A DNA stretch of 64,000 nucleotides from an uncultured Opitutia bacterium (GTDB lineage: Bacteria > Verrucomicrobiota > Verrucomicrobiia > Opitutales > Opitutaceae). Under the pieces are notes generated by a model. It saw nothing but the letters and a program-made list of their open reading frames with translations, was not told the DNA's origin and did not search any database. The stretch covers positions 1 through 64,000 of the forward strand of contig CAIKHO010000027.1 of assembly GCA_903827245.1 (NCBI GenBank). The letters run 5' to 3'. Made by a program: the position numbers and the translations under genes. Of this stretch, positions 9,506-17,663 are shown piece after piece (position 1 is the stretch's first letter; each line of letters opens with the position of its first letter).

Positions 9506-10293
9506 GGCGGGAAATCCGTCGTGTGCGGCAGGGGCGTGTCCCGACCGTGGACGCAGCGGCCATGGCGGAAGGCCCGGTCAATGTTTTTCGCGGAAAGCAC
9601 CGCGTCGACCGGACCGGCGGCGACGAGGGTGGTGTCCAGCAGCACGCCGAGCGTGAAGCCCCGGCGGGCGAGTTCCAGGTCGTGCACCGCGGCCAGGACC
9701 GTCCGTCCCTGCGCCTCCCAGGCGCGCAGGATGTGGGTGAGTTCCTCCGTGGCGAACAGGTCCAGGCCGGCAAAGGGCTCGTCGAGCAGGAAGATGTCCG
9801 CGCCCTGCGCGAGGGCGCGGGCGAGAAAAACGCGCTGCTGCTGGCCGCCGGAGAGCTGGCGGATCTGGCGGTCGGCAAACTCGGTCAGACCGAGCTCCGC
9901 GAGCGCGCGGTCGACCTGACGGTGGTCGGCCTCGCTTATGCGCCGGAAAAGCCGCAGCGACGGATACCGGCCCTGCTCGACCACCCCGCGCACCGTGATC
10001 GGAAAATCCCAGTCGACTGCCTGCCGCTGGGACAGGTAGGCCAGCCGCGGCAGCAGGTGCTGGGGATGGGCGTCGCCCAGGCGGATGTCGCCGCTCGCGA
10101 GCGGCAGCCAGCCGAGGATGGCGCGCAGCAGCGTGCTTTTGCCGGCGCCATTGGGCCCGACAATCGCCGTCGAGCTGCCGCACGGGATGTCGAGCGTGAG
10201 GTGTTCGAGCGCCGGTTGCCTGCCGTAATGCACGGAAACATCGCGGAAGCGCAGAATATTGTGGGTCGCGGTGGGCACAGGGGTGACGGACAC
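9502..10293 (-). CDS. Metal ABC transporter ATP-binding protein (ZnuC family)
   Basis: An ABC ATPase of about 263 residues. Walker A is GPNGAGKST, the signature is LSGGQQQRV, Walker B is IFLLDEPFAGLD and the switch His is in VHDLE. The frame stays open to 10377 and would overlap galE. The GTG at 10293 (protein beginning VSVTPVPTATHNILRF) leaves a 44-base gap and fits the family length, so I chose it. It powers the uptake system with the next two genes. No clear Zur-type operator is visible upstream, so regulation is unknown. Confidence 0.88.
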   Translation of the reverse strand: MSVTPVPTATHNILRFRDVSVHYGRQPALEHLTLDIPCGSSTAIVGPNGAGKSTLLRAILGWLPLASGDIRLGDAHPQHLLPRLAYLSQRQAVDWDFPITVRGVVEQGRYPSLRLFRRISEADHRQVDRALAELGLTEFADRQIRQLSGGQQQRVFLARALAQGADIFLLDEPFAGLDLFATEELTHILRAWEAQGRTVLAAVHDLELARRGFTLGVLLDTTLVAAGPVDAVLSAKNIDRAFRHGRCVHGRDTPLPHTTDFPP

Positions 10294-10337
10294 ACTAGCA
10301 AAGTCGTCAAGGCGGGCGAAGCCCGGGCGACCCGCGG

Positions 10338-11330
10338 TTATCGCCTGCCGTAGCCCTCGGGATGAGCGGCGTGCCACTTCCAGGCGGTGGCGACGATGGA
10401 CTCGATGTCCGGAAACTTCACTTTCCAGCCGAGCTCGCGCTGTGCCTTGGCGGAATCGGCATAAAGCGCGGGCGGGTCGCCGGGACGGCGGGGGCCCTCG
10501 ACGACTTTGATGGGGCGGCCCGTGATCTTTTCCACGGCACGGATCACTTCGCGATTGGAGGAGGGCCGGCCGGTGCCGAGGTTGTAGAAAAGCTGGGTGC
10601 CGGGCGCTCCCAGCCGGTCGAAGGCGGCGATGTGGGCGCGACTGAGGTCGTCCACATGCACGTAGTCGCGGAGGCAGGTGCCGTCCGGGGTGGGGTAGTC
10701 CGTGCCGAAAAGCTGGATGTCAGGGCGCCGCCCGGTGGCCGCGTCGATTGCCAGCGGAATGAGATGGGTTTCCGGATCGTGGTGCTCGCCGATTGCGCCG
10801 TCCTCGGCCGCGCCCGCCGCGTTGAAGTAGCGGAAGACCGCAAAGCTCAGGCCGTGGGCGCGGGCGACGGCCTTGAGCACGTTCTCCATGTCGAGCTTGG
10901 TCTGGCCGTAGGGGTTGATCGGCGCCTGCGGCAGTTCCTCGTTGATGGGCAGCGTGGCCGGCACGCCGAAGGTCGCGCAGGTGGAGGAGAAGACGAATTT
11001 CCCCACGTTCGCCGCCAGCATCGCGTGCAACAGGTGCAGGGTGGCCGAAACGTTGTTGAAGTAGTATTTCAGCGGGTCGGTCACGGATTCGCCGACGTAG
11101 CAAAAGGCGGCGAAGTGCATGACGAGGTCGATCTTCTCCGCGCGGAGAATGCGGCCCACGGCGGCCTCGTCGCCGAGGTCGGCCTCGTGCACCGTGATTC
11201 CGGGGGCAACCGCGGCGCGGTGGCCATAGGCAAAGTTGTCGAGCACAACGGGCCGGTGCCCGGCGGTGGACAACTGACGGACACAATGACTGCCGATATA
11301 ACCGGCTCCACCGACGACGAGAACGTTCAT
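10338..11330 (-). CDS. galE: UDP-glucose 4-epimerase
   Basis: A 330-residue SDR-family epimerase. The Rossmann GGAGYIGSH sits at the N-terminus, followed by the Ser in FSSTCATFG and the Tyr-Lys pair in NPYGQTKLDME. Substrate-binding RYFNAAGA and the C-terminal YADSAKAQRELGWK are also typical of GalE. It interconverts UDP-glucose and UDP-galactose for galactose use and cell-surface polysaccharide. It is divergent from the ketosynthase gene with 61 bases between start codons, and it may be transcribed with the metal transporter 44 bases downstream. Confidence 0.95.
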   Translation of the reverse strand: MNVLVVGGAGYIGSHCVRQLSTAGHRPVVLDNFAYGHRAAVAPGITVHEADLGDEAAVGRILRAEKIDLVMHFAAFCYVGESVTDPLKYYFNNVSATLHLLHAMLAANVGKFVFSSTCATFGVPATLPINEELPQAPINPYGQTKLDMENVLKAVARAHGLSFAVFRYFNAAGAAEDGAIGEHHDPETHLIPLAIDAATGRRPDIQLFGTDYPTPDGTCLRDYVHVDDLSRAHIAAFDRLGAPGTQLFYNLGTGRPSSNREVIRAVEKITGRPIKVVEGPRRPGDPPALYADSAKAQRELGWKVKFPDIESIVATAWKWHAAHPEGYGRR

Positions 11331-11391
11331 GCGTGCGAGGCTTGTATTGCTTTCAGCGGGGGGTTGGCTAGCGATTTCCGTTCAATCATTA

Positions 11392-12630
11392 ATGAAGCCC
11401 GCGCGCATTGTCATCACCGGTGTCGGCCTGACCGCCCCCAACGGCAACACTCTCACCGAGTTTCGGCAGAACCTGCTCACCGGCGTGGCCGGGATCGAGC
11501 GTCTGGAGGTGCGCTACATGGGCACCTTGCTTGCCGGCGTCTGCCATTACGATCCGCTGAAGTACCAGAAAAAGAAAGAGGTCCGGGTCGGCACCCGCGC
11601 GGGCTCCATCTCCATCTACTGCGCGCGCGAGGCCCTGGCGGACAGCGGCATCGATTTCGCGGCCGTGCCCAAGGACCGCGTCGGCATCTACATCGGCTGC
11701 ACGGAGCACGGCAACGTCGAGACTGAAAACGAAATCTACAACATCTCGAAGTTCAACTACGACACCAAGTACTGGTCGCATTACCACAACCCGCGGACGG
11801 TCGCCAACAACCCCGCGGGTGAGACCTCGCTCAACCTCGGTTCCACCGGGCCGGCCTATACCATCGGCGCCGCCTGTGCCGCCGGCAACATGGGCCTGAT
11901 CCATGCCGCGCAGATGCTCCGCCTCGGCGAGGTGGACTTTGCCATCGGCGGCGGCGTGAGCGAGAGCATCCACACCTTCGGCATCTTCGCCGGCTTCAAG
12001 AGCCAGAATGCGCTCGCGACCCACGAGGATCCGAAAAAGGCCTCGCGGCCGTTCGACAAGGCCCGCAACGGCATCGTCGTTTCCGAGGGCGGTTGCCTCT
12101 ACACGCTCGAGCGCCTCGAGGACGCGCAGGCGCGAGGCGCCAAAATCTATGCCGAGATCGCAGGCTACTGCGTCAACTCCGACGCCAGCGACTACGTACT
12201 GCCGAATCCGGTCCGCCAGGCTGAATGCATCCGGCAGGCCCTTGGCCGCGCCGGGCTCGAGCCGCGCGACATCCACATCGTCAACACGCACGCCACCGCC
12301 ACCCCCCTGGGCGACATCCAGGAGTGCGAGGCGATCCGCGCCGTCTTCGGCGAAGGCTGCCCCGACACCTACATCAACAACACCAAGAGCTTCATCGGCC
12401 ACTGCATGGGAGCGGCCGGCGCCCTCGAGCTGGCGGGCAACCTGCCGTCCTTCAATGACCTGACGGTACACCCGACCATCAACGTGGACGACCTTGACCC
12501 CCTCTGCTCCTTGCCCGGCCTCGTACTCAATCAACCCCGGCAGGTTGCGAAGGTGGACACTATTCTTAATAATTCCTTCGGGATGCTGGGGATAAATTCC
12601 ACGTTGATTGTTCGGCGGTTTGTCCCCTAA
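11392..12630 (+). CDS. Beta-ketoacyl-ACP synthase (KAS I/II type), first gene of lipid cluster
   Basis: A 412-residue thiolase-fold condensing enzyme from the ATG at 11392. The triad is complete: Cys162 in GAACAAGN, His300 in NTHATATP and His337 in KSFIGHCMG. It should elongate acyl-ACP by decarboxylative Claisen condensation with malonyl-ACP. The active-site context GAACAAGN differs from the housekeeping FabF consensus (ACATS), which supports a specialised enzyme. An ACP gene follows after 20 bases, then tailoring enzymes. It resembles ketosynthases in aryl-polyene and ladderane-type gene sets, but substrate specificity cannot be read from the sequence. Confidence 0.88.
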   Translation: MKPARIVITGVGLTAPNGNTLTEFRQNLLTGVAGIERLEVRYMGTLLAGVCHYDPLKYQKKKEVRVGTRAGSISIYCAREALADSGIDFAAVPKDRVGIYIGCTEHGNVETENEIYNISKFNYDTKYWSHYHNPRTVANNPAGETSLNLGSTGPAYTIGAACAAGNMGLIHAAQMLRLGEVDFAIGGGVSESIHTFGIFAGFKSQNALATHEDPKKASRPFDKARNGIVVSEGGCLYTLERLEDAQARGAKIYAEIAGYCVNSDASDYVLPNPVRQAECIRQALGRAGLEPRDIHIVNTHATATPLGDIQECEAIRAVFGEGCPDTYINNTKSFIGHCMGAAGALELAGNLPSFNDLTVHPTINVDDLDPLCSLPGLVLNQPRQVAKVDTILNNSFGMLGINSTLIVRRFVP

Positions 12631-12650
12631 TTCGCGCCCTCCAGCCAAAT

Positions 12651-12914
12651 ATGACCAAAGACGAATGCAAAAAGGTGGTGCTCGATATCATCGCGGACAT
12701 TGCGCCCGACGAGGACCTGACCGCGGTCAAGCCGGACGTGCGCCTGCGCGATCAGCTGCAGCTGGATTCGATGGACTTCCTCGACATCGTCATGGAGCTC
12801 CGCAAACGCCACGGCATCGAGGTGCCGGAGGCCGACTACCTGCAGCTCGCCTCGCTGGACAGCTGCGCCGAATACCTGACGCCGAAGTTCAACGCGCTCG
12901 CGGCCAAGGGCTGA
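12651..12914 (+). CDS. Acyl carrier protein of the lipid cluster
   Basis: An 87-residue acidic four-helix protein. The phosphopantetheine attachment Ser40 lies in LDSMDFLD, with Met where housekeeping ACPs have Leu (DSL). The recognition helix II follows, then ELRKRHGIEVPEADY. It carries the growing chain as a thioester for the neighbouring synthase, dehydratase and reductase. Its location directly behind the ketosynthase and ahead of the flavoproteins suggests a pathway-dedicated carrier rather than the main AcpP. Confidence 0.9.
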   Translation: MTKDECKKVVLDIIADIAPDEDLTAVKPDVRLRDQLQLDSMDFLDIVMELRKRHGIEVPEADYLQLASLDSCAEYLTPKFNALAAKG

Positions 12915-12921
12915 GCGCTCT

Positions 12922-13048
12922 CCCGGTAGGGCGCGGATTCCGCTCCGCGCCGGGCATGACGCCAGAGTTGCTACGCAGCCAGAGGCTTCGGCTTATCTTG
13001 CCCCGGGTGATATTCCCTGCGCGGACAGAGTCCACGCCCTACCGGTTG
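12922..13048. repeat. Family-B palindromic repeat, copy 1
   Basis: The left arm begins CCCGGTAGGGCGCGGATTCC (12922-12941). It has a small inner hairpin (GCGCGGA/TCCGCGC) and an inverse right arm ending GTCCACGCCCTACCGG near 13046. A second copy sits at 14558-14669, in the next inter-gene gap. It fills most of the 197-base gap between the ACP and the first flavoprotein. Confidence 0.8.
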
Positions 13049-13111
13049 AGAGTTGCTCTCCCCAAAAGTCGGCGCTTCCGGGCTGCCTGGCTTCCTGCTT
13101 AATCATTCTCG

Positions 13112-14557
13112 ATGAATTCCGCCTCGCACTACGACGTCGCCATCATCGGGGCCGGCATGTCCGGCCTCGCGGCGGGAATCCGGCTGGCGCACTTCGGACG
13201 CCGGGTCTGCATCTTTGAACGGCATAACACCGTCGGCGGGTTGAACAGCTTCTACAGCATTGCCGGGCGCAAGTTCGACGTCGGCCTGCACGCGATGACC
13301 AACTACGTGCGCCCCGGCGTGAAGGGCACGCCGCTCGGCAAGCTGCTGCGCCAGTTGCGCATCGAGCGTGACGAGTTCGCGCTGTGCGAGCAGAAACAGT
13401 CGCGCGTGACCTTCGGGGCGCGTGGGGAGGTCTCGCTGCGCTTCACCAACGATTTCGCCGTGCTTGAGGCCGAGGTGGCGCGGTGTTTTCCCGCACAGAT
13501 CGACGGCTTTCGCCGGCTGGTCGGCCGCATCAAGGCGTTTGATGATGTCTCACTGGACGCCCGGCCTGTCTCGGCCCGTGAAATCGTCCGGGAGTGCATT
13601 ACCGATCCGCTCCTCGAGGACATGCTCTTCTGCCCCCTGATGTATTACGGCAGCGCCACGGAGCACGACATGGAATTCGGCCAGTTCGTGATCATGTTCA
13701 AGGCGCTCTTCCTCGAAGGCTTCGCGCGGCCCTTTGACGGCGTGCGCGTGATCGTGCGGGTGCTGCTCGAAAAGTACCGGCAAGCGGGAGGAGAACGGCG
13801 CATGAAGTGCGGCGTGCAGCGGATCATCCCGCGCGAAGGCCGGGCCCAGGCGCTGATCCTCGACACCGGCGAGGAAATCACGGCGGACCACGTGATATCG
13901 TCGATCGGCGCGCCGGAAACCGAAAAGCTGCTAGACGGTGGCCGCCGACCTCCGGGCGGCGGCCACCCGGAGGCGAAAAACGTTGGACGCCTTTCATTCA
14001 TCGAAACCATAGCCATTCTCAACCGCCAGCCGGCGGAGCTCGGGTGGGGGAGCGACACCATCGTATTTTTCAATGATTCCTTGCGCTTCGACTATGCCCG
14101 GCCGCAGGCCCAGGTCGACCCCCGCAGCGGGGTGATCTGCATCCCAAATAATTTCGATTACGGTGTGGGCCGGGCCCTGCCCGAGGGTATTTTCCGGGTC
14201 ACCTGCCTCGCAGACTATGACCGCTGGGCGCATTTGCCCGAGGAGGCCTACCAAGCGGACAAGAATCGCTGGTTCACCGAGGTGCAGCGCAGTGCCCGGC
14301 GTTTCCTGCCGGCCGTCGATGACCTGGCCCTGGCCGCGGCAACCGTGACCACCGACATGTTCACGCCGCGTACGATCACGAAGTTTACCGGCCATCTTAA
14401 CGGCGCTATCTACGGCTCGCCGGTGAAGAATCGTCAGGGCCGCACCGCGCTGGCCAATCTCTACCTCTGCGGCACCGACCAGGGGTTTCTCGGGATTGTC
14501 GGCGCCATGCTGAGCGGCATCTCGATGGCGAACTATCATATCCTACAGAAGGGTTGA
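13112..14557 (+). CDS. Phytoene-desaturase-like FAD oxidoreductase 1 (lipid cluster)
   Basis: A 481-residue flavoprotein of the CrtI/carotenoid isomerase/retinol saturase superfamily. The dinucleotide-binding motif is GAGMSGLAAG (11-20), followed by FERHNTVGG. The C-terminal FAD motif is in NLYLCGTDQGFLGIVGAM. Relatives add or remove double bonds in polyenes. Here the partners are a ketosynthase and an ACP, so an acyl-chain desaturase or isomerase role is inferred. Residues 276-286 (GGRRPPGGGHP) are encoded by a palindromic repeat that also occurs in intergenic DNA, apparently an in-frame insertion in a loop. Confidence 0.85.
   Translation: MNSASHYDVAIIGAGMSGLAAGIRLAHFGRRVCIFERHNTVGGLNSFYSIAGRKFDVGLHAMTNYVRPGVKGTPLGKLLRQLRIERDEFALCEQKQSRVTFGARGEVSLRFTNDFAVLEAEVARCFPAQIDGFRRLVGRIKAFDDVSLDARPVSAREIVRECITDPLLEDMLFCPLMYYGSATEHDMEFGQFVIMFKALFLEGFARPFDGVRVIVRVLLEKYRQAGGERRMKCGVQRIIPREGRAQALILDTGEEITADHVISSIGAPETEKLLDGGRRPPGGGHPEAKNVGRLSFIETIAILNRQPAELGWGSDTIVFFNDSLRFDYARPQAQVDPRSGVICIPNNFDYGVGRALPEGIFRVTCLADYDRWAHLPEEAYQADKNRWFTEVQRSARRFLPAVDDLALAAATVTTDMFTPRTITKFTGHLNGAIYGSPVKNRQGRTALANLYLCGTDQGFLGIVGAMLSGISMANYHILQKG
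13937..13968. repeat. Family-A palindromic repeat inside a coding region
   Basis: GGTGGCCGCCG and CGGCGGCCACC form perfect 11-base inverse arms around ACCTCCGGG. The same core occurs at 17552 and 45154 outside genes. Here it is read in frame by the flavoprotein gene without a stop codon. Confidence 0.85.
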
Positions 14558-14669
14558 CCCGGTAGGGCGCGGACTCCGCTCCGCGCCGGGAACCACAAAC
14601 GAGGCGTGCCGTAGCCCCCCACGACCGGATGTGTTTTGTCCGGCGCGGAGCGGAATCCGCGCCCTACCG
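14558..14669. repeat. Family-B palindromic repeat, copy 2
   Basis: The left arm (14558-14590) begins CCCGGTAGGGCGCGGACTCC. The right arm (14640-14669) ends GGAATCCGCGCCCTACCG and is its near-exact inverse. It begins on the base after the flavoprotein stop codon, so the mRNA hairpin could protect or end the upstream transcript segment. Confidence 0.85.
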
Positions 14670-14721
14670 ACTGCAAAACCAGTTGCACTCCGCGGCTGCG
14701 CCGCCTCACCCTCAATCTTCC

Positions 14722-16173
14722 ATGGCTTATGACTGGCTCAAGGGTGTGGCCGACGAGTACGATGTCATCGTCATTGGCAGCGGATTGGGCGGCCTGACCG
14801 GCGCCAACGTGCTCGCCAAGGCGGGGCATCGCGTGCTGCTGCTCGAGCACCACTATCAATTCGGCGGCCTCGCCACCTGGTTCACCCGCAAGGGCGGACA
14901 TATCTTCGACATTTCCCTCCACGGCTTCCCCGTCGGAATGATCAAGTCCTGCCGCAAGTACTGGACGAAGGAGATCTCGGAAGCGATCGTGCCGCTGAAG
15001 GACATCCGTTTCATCAACCCGCAGATGGACGTCTGGACGACCTTCACGCGCGAGGACTACACGCGGGTGCTGGTCGAGCAGTTCCACCTCGAACGCGGCC
15101 ACGTGGAGACGTTCTACGATTACCTCCGGGGGATGAACTTTTACGACAATAACCCCGAAACCACGGGCGAGATGCTCGAGCGTTTTTTCCCCGGCCGCGA
15201 CGACGTGAAGCGGCTGCTGATGGAACCGATCGCGTACGCCAACGGCTCCACGCTGGACGATCCGGCCATTACCTACGGGATCGTTTTCTCCAACTTCATG
15301 GGCGCGGGCGTGTACACCTTCCGCGGCGGTTCCGACCTGCTGGTGGAGAAGATGACCGCCGAGCTGCAGAAAAACGGCGTGGAGATACGGAAAAAAGTAC
15401 TCGTCGATAAGATCCTCGTCGAGGAACGCGATGGCCGGAAAGTGGCCTGCGGCATTGTCGCCAGCAGCGGCCGGGTGATCCGCGCGAAGGCGGTCCTGTC
15501 CAACGCCAACATCAAGAACACGATCTTCCGGCTGGCAGGGGAGGAAAACTTTCCCGCCGACTACGCGGCGGCGGCCCGGGCGGTGCGCATCAATTCCAGT
15601 TCCTGCCAGGTCTACCTCGGCATCCGGAAGGGCGAGAGCATCCCGCACATCGGCGACCTGGTCTTCACCTCGGGCAACCCGCATTTCAGCAGTGCCGAGC
15701 TCACCGATTTTCGCACAACGAGCCGCACCTTCTCGGTTTATTATCCGGAAACCCGCCCCGGCTCCGACCGCTACACGGTGGTGGTCTCGATCAACGCGAC
15801 CTATGCCGACTGGCAGTCGCTGTCGGAGGCCGAGTACGAAAAGCACAAGCAGCGGCTCATCGACGAATCGCTGGCTGCGCTTGAGAAATACATTCCGGGT
15901 GTCCGGCAGAAGATCGACTGGATGGAAGCCGCCACCCCCCGCACGGTCGAGCGCTACACCACGCATTTTGCCGGCACGTCCTTCGGCACCAAGTTCGAGG
16001 GCCTGAAGGTTTCGATGGACCTCGCGGAGAAGCTGCCCGGGCTTTACCACGCCGGCTCCGTCGGCATCATCATGTCGGGCTGGCTCGGCACCATCAATTA
16101 CGGTGTGATCACGGCCAACAAGATCGACAAGTTCCTTTTCAGCCTGAAACAACCCGTCTCCGCCCTTGCATGA
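14722..16173 (+). CDS. Phytoene-desaturase-like FAD oxidoreductase 2 (lipid cluster)
   Basis: A 483-residue flavoprotein from the ATG at 14722. The frame is open upstream only through repeat DNA. The FAD-binding [10 protein letters not shown] (19-28) is followed by [11 protein letters not shown]. The C-terminal motif [22 protein letters not shown] matches the retinol saturase/carotenoid isomerase branch. It is related to the preceding flavoprotein only at family level. Two such enzymes next to a ketosynthase and an ACP suggest successive desaturation, saturation or isomerisation steps on an ACP-bound or free polyene chain. It overlaps the dehydratase gene by 4 bases (ATGA), so the two are translationally coupled. 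Confidence 0.86.
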   Translation: MAYDWLKGVADEYDVIVIGSGLGGLTGANVLAKAGHRVLLLEHHYQFGGLATWFTRKGGHIFDISLHGFPVGMIKSCRKYWTKEISEAIVPLKDIRFINPQMDVWTTFTREDYTRVLVEQFHLERGHVETFYDYLRGMNFYDNNPETTGEMLERFFPGRDDVKRLLMEPIAYANGSTLDDPAITYGIVFSNFMGAGVYTFRGGSDLLVEKMTAELQKNGVEIRKKVLVDKILVEERDGRKVACGIVASSGRVIRAKAVLSNANIKNTIFRLAGEENFPADYAAAARAVRINSSSCQVYLGIRKGESIPHIGDLVFTSGNPHFSSAELTDFRTTSRTFSVYYPETRPGSDRYTVVVSINATYADWQSLSEAEYEKHKQRLIDESLAALEKYIPGVRQKIDWMEAATPRTVERYTTHFAGTSFGTKFEGLKVSMDLAEKLPGLYHAGSVGIIMSGWLGTINYGVITANKIDKFLFSLKQPVSALA

Positions 16174-16634
16174 GTGTTGATCCCGTCATCCTCCAGCTGA
16201 TCCCGCACCGTCCGCCCTTCCTGTTCGTGGACGAGATCGTCTCCGAGTCAGCGGAGGGCCTGGTCGCCCGCCGGACTTGGCGGGCCGACGAGGATTTCTA
16301 TCAGGGACACTATCCCGGCGCGCCAATCACCCCCGGCGTGCTCCTCTGCGAGTCGGTTTTCCAGACCGCCGCGCTTTACATTGCCAAGCAGGCCCAGGCC
16401 GCTGGGGGCAAGCCGGGCGAGGGCGTGCCGCTGATCGCCAAGATCAACGACGTGCGCTTCCGCAACCCGGTCTATCCGGGCGACACCGTCACGATCGAGG
16501 TGAAGAAGAGGGATGCCCTCGGCGGCTTCATCATGCTAAGCGGCGCGATGAAGAATGGCGACAAGCGCATCCTGACCGTGGATTTCTCCGTCGCCTGGAA
16601 AACGCCCGAGCGCCCGCAGTCCATCCAGCCATGA
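16170..16634 (+). CDS. FabZ-like 3-hydroxyacyl-ACP dehydratase (lipid cluster)
   Basis: A 154-residue hot-dog-fold protein. Catalytic His47 lies in [12 protein letters not shown] and Glu61 in CESVFQTA, matching the FabZ His/Glu pair. [14 protein letters not shown] at the N-terminus is also typical. It removes water from 3-hydroxyacyl-ACP to give the trans-2-enoyl product. It starts inside the flavoprotein stop (ATGA). A FabZ copy inside this operon argues for a dedicated elongation cycle. No ketoreductase (FabG) is in the cluster, so that step must be shared with housekeeping metabolism. Confidence 0.9.
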   Translation: MSVDPVILQLIPHRPPFLFVDEIVSESAEGLVARRTWRADEDFYQGHYPGAPITPGVLLCESVFQTAALYIAKQAQAAGGKPGEGVPLIAKINDVRFRNPVYPGDTVTIEVKKRDALGGFIMLSGAMKNGDKRILTVDFSVAWKTPERPQSIQP

Positions 16635-16651
16635 ATCCTCCGCTGGAATTG

Positions 16652-16690
16652 AAGCCCGGCCCGGCGGGGACGCTTCGCCCTACCCGTTAA
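16652..16690. repeat. Possible half copy of the family-B repeat
   Basis: The gap before the FabI-like gene contains GCCCGGCGGGGACGCTTCGC followed by CCTACCCG. Read on the other strand this gives GGTAGGGCG-like ends as in family B, but without a second arm. Confidence 0.4.
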
Positions 16691-16693
16691 ACC

Positions 16694-17506
16694 ATGTCCG
16701 ACTTTCTCCAACTGGGCGGCAAAACCATCCTCGTCTTCGGCGTCGCCAATCGCAAGAGCGTGGCCTGGCATGTGGCCCAATCCCTCGAGGCGTTGGGCGC
16801 GCGTGTGCTCTATAGCGTCCGGTCGGATGCCCGGCGGAAATCACTCGAAACGCTGCTGGCCGGCCGGCCGGTCTACATCTGCGACGTCGAGCGGGAGGAG
16901 GATGTGGTCCGCCTCGCCGCGGACATCGCGGCCGCCGGTCACGCTCCGCTGCATGGCATCGTGCATTCGATCGCGTTCGCGAACTACAGCGACGGCTTCA
17001 AGACTTTCCACGAAACGCAGCGCAAGGACTTCCTCCAGGCCACCGCCATCTCCGCCTTTTCGCTCGTGGAGATCGCGCGGGCGTTCAAGCCGCACCTTGC
17101 ACGCGATGCCTCGGTTGTGACCATCGGCATCTCTTCGCTCCTCGTCACGCCGGACAACTACGGCTACATGGGCCCGATCAAGGCCGCGCTGGAGTCCTGC
17201 ACCCGATTTCTCGCCAAGTCCTTCAGCGCCGACACCGGCGTGCGTTTCAACGTGGTTGGCGCCGGACCGCTCAAGACCAGCGCCTCGGCCGGCATCCCGG
17301 GCTACCTCGAAAGCTATCTCTACGCGGAGAAGCTCACCTTCCGGAAGCGCAACCTGACGACCCAGGAGGTCGCCGATGCCGCGCTGTTCCTGCTCAGTGG
17401 ACGGAGCAGCGGCATCAACGGCACGACCCTGGTGGTCGATGCCGGCCTCGGCAGCAATTTTTTCGACAAGGAAATCATCCGTCTCGCCATGCGGCTGGAG
17501 AAGTAA
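16694..17506 (+). CDS. FabI-like enoyl-ACP reductase with divergent active site (lipid cluster)
   Basis: A 270-residue SDR-fold protein of the FabI family: FGVANRKSVAWHVAQSLEALG at the N-terminus, then the catalytic pair Tyr156 and Lys163 in NYGYMGPIKA. By ungapped alignment with E. coli FabI, the second tyrosine (Tyr146 there) is isoleucine here. It should reduce trans-2-enoyl-ACP with NAD(P)H, but the change may alter substrate range. If the pathway makes polyenes, the reductase would act at selected cycles only. It follows the dehydratase after 59 bases. Confidence 0.82.
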   Translation: MSDFLQLGGKTILVFGVANRKSVAWHVAQSLEALGARVLYSVRSDARRKSLETLLAGRPVYICDVEREEDVVRLAADIAAAGHAPLHGIVHSIAFANYSDGFKTFHETQRKDFLQATAISAFSLVEIARAFKPHLARDASVVTIGISSLLVTPDNYGYMGPIKAALESCTRFLAKSFSADTGVRFNVVGAGPLKTSASAGIPGYLESYLYAEKLTFRKRNLTTQEVADAALFLLSGRSSGINGTTLVVDAGLGSNFFDKEIIRLAMRLEK

Positions 17507-17551
17507 GTGAGCATCATGTCCCGCGATTATGAGCGCTCAGCTCCGGTCCAA

Positions 17552-17639
17552 GGTGGCCGCCGACCTCCGGGCGGCGGAGGTTTGCGTCGATGTGGGCTTG
17601 GGCGACATCCCCACCGGCGCTCGGAGATCGGCGGCCACC
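17552..17639. repeat. Family-A palindromic repeat, intergenic copy with long loop
   Basis: The left arm GGTGGCCGCCGACCTCCGGG (17552-17571) and a right arm ending GATCGGCGGCCACC (to 17638) are inverse copies separated by about 50 bases. The repeat lies between the FabI-like and OleA-like genes. The open frame of the latter continues upstream through it, but the start is placed after it. Confidence 0.82.
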
Positions 17640-17663
17640 CGTGATAAGAATACGACCAATATA

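Noticed and set aside
8322-9878. 518-codon minus-strand frame over the metal-transporter genes
   Set aside because: Runs in another frame across permease and binding-protein genes, which have clear motifs.
10294-10337. Zur-type operator before the metal transporter
   Set aside because: No convincing AT-rich inverse repeat is seen in the gap.
14536-16152. 538-codon minus-strand open frame
   Set aside because: Antisense to the second flavoprotein, no recognisable motifs.
11392-17506. Housekeeping fatty-acid synthesis operon
   Set aside because: fabD lies elsewhere (26323). No fabG is present, and two CrtI-type flavoproteins plus an Ole pair indicate a specialised pathway.
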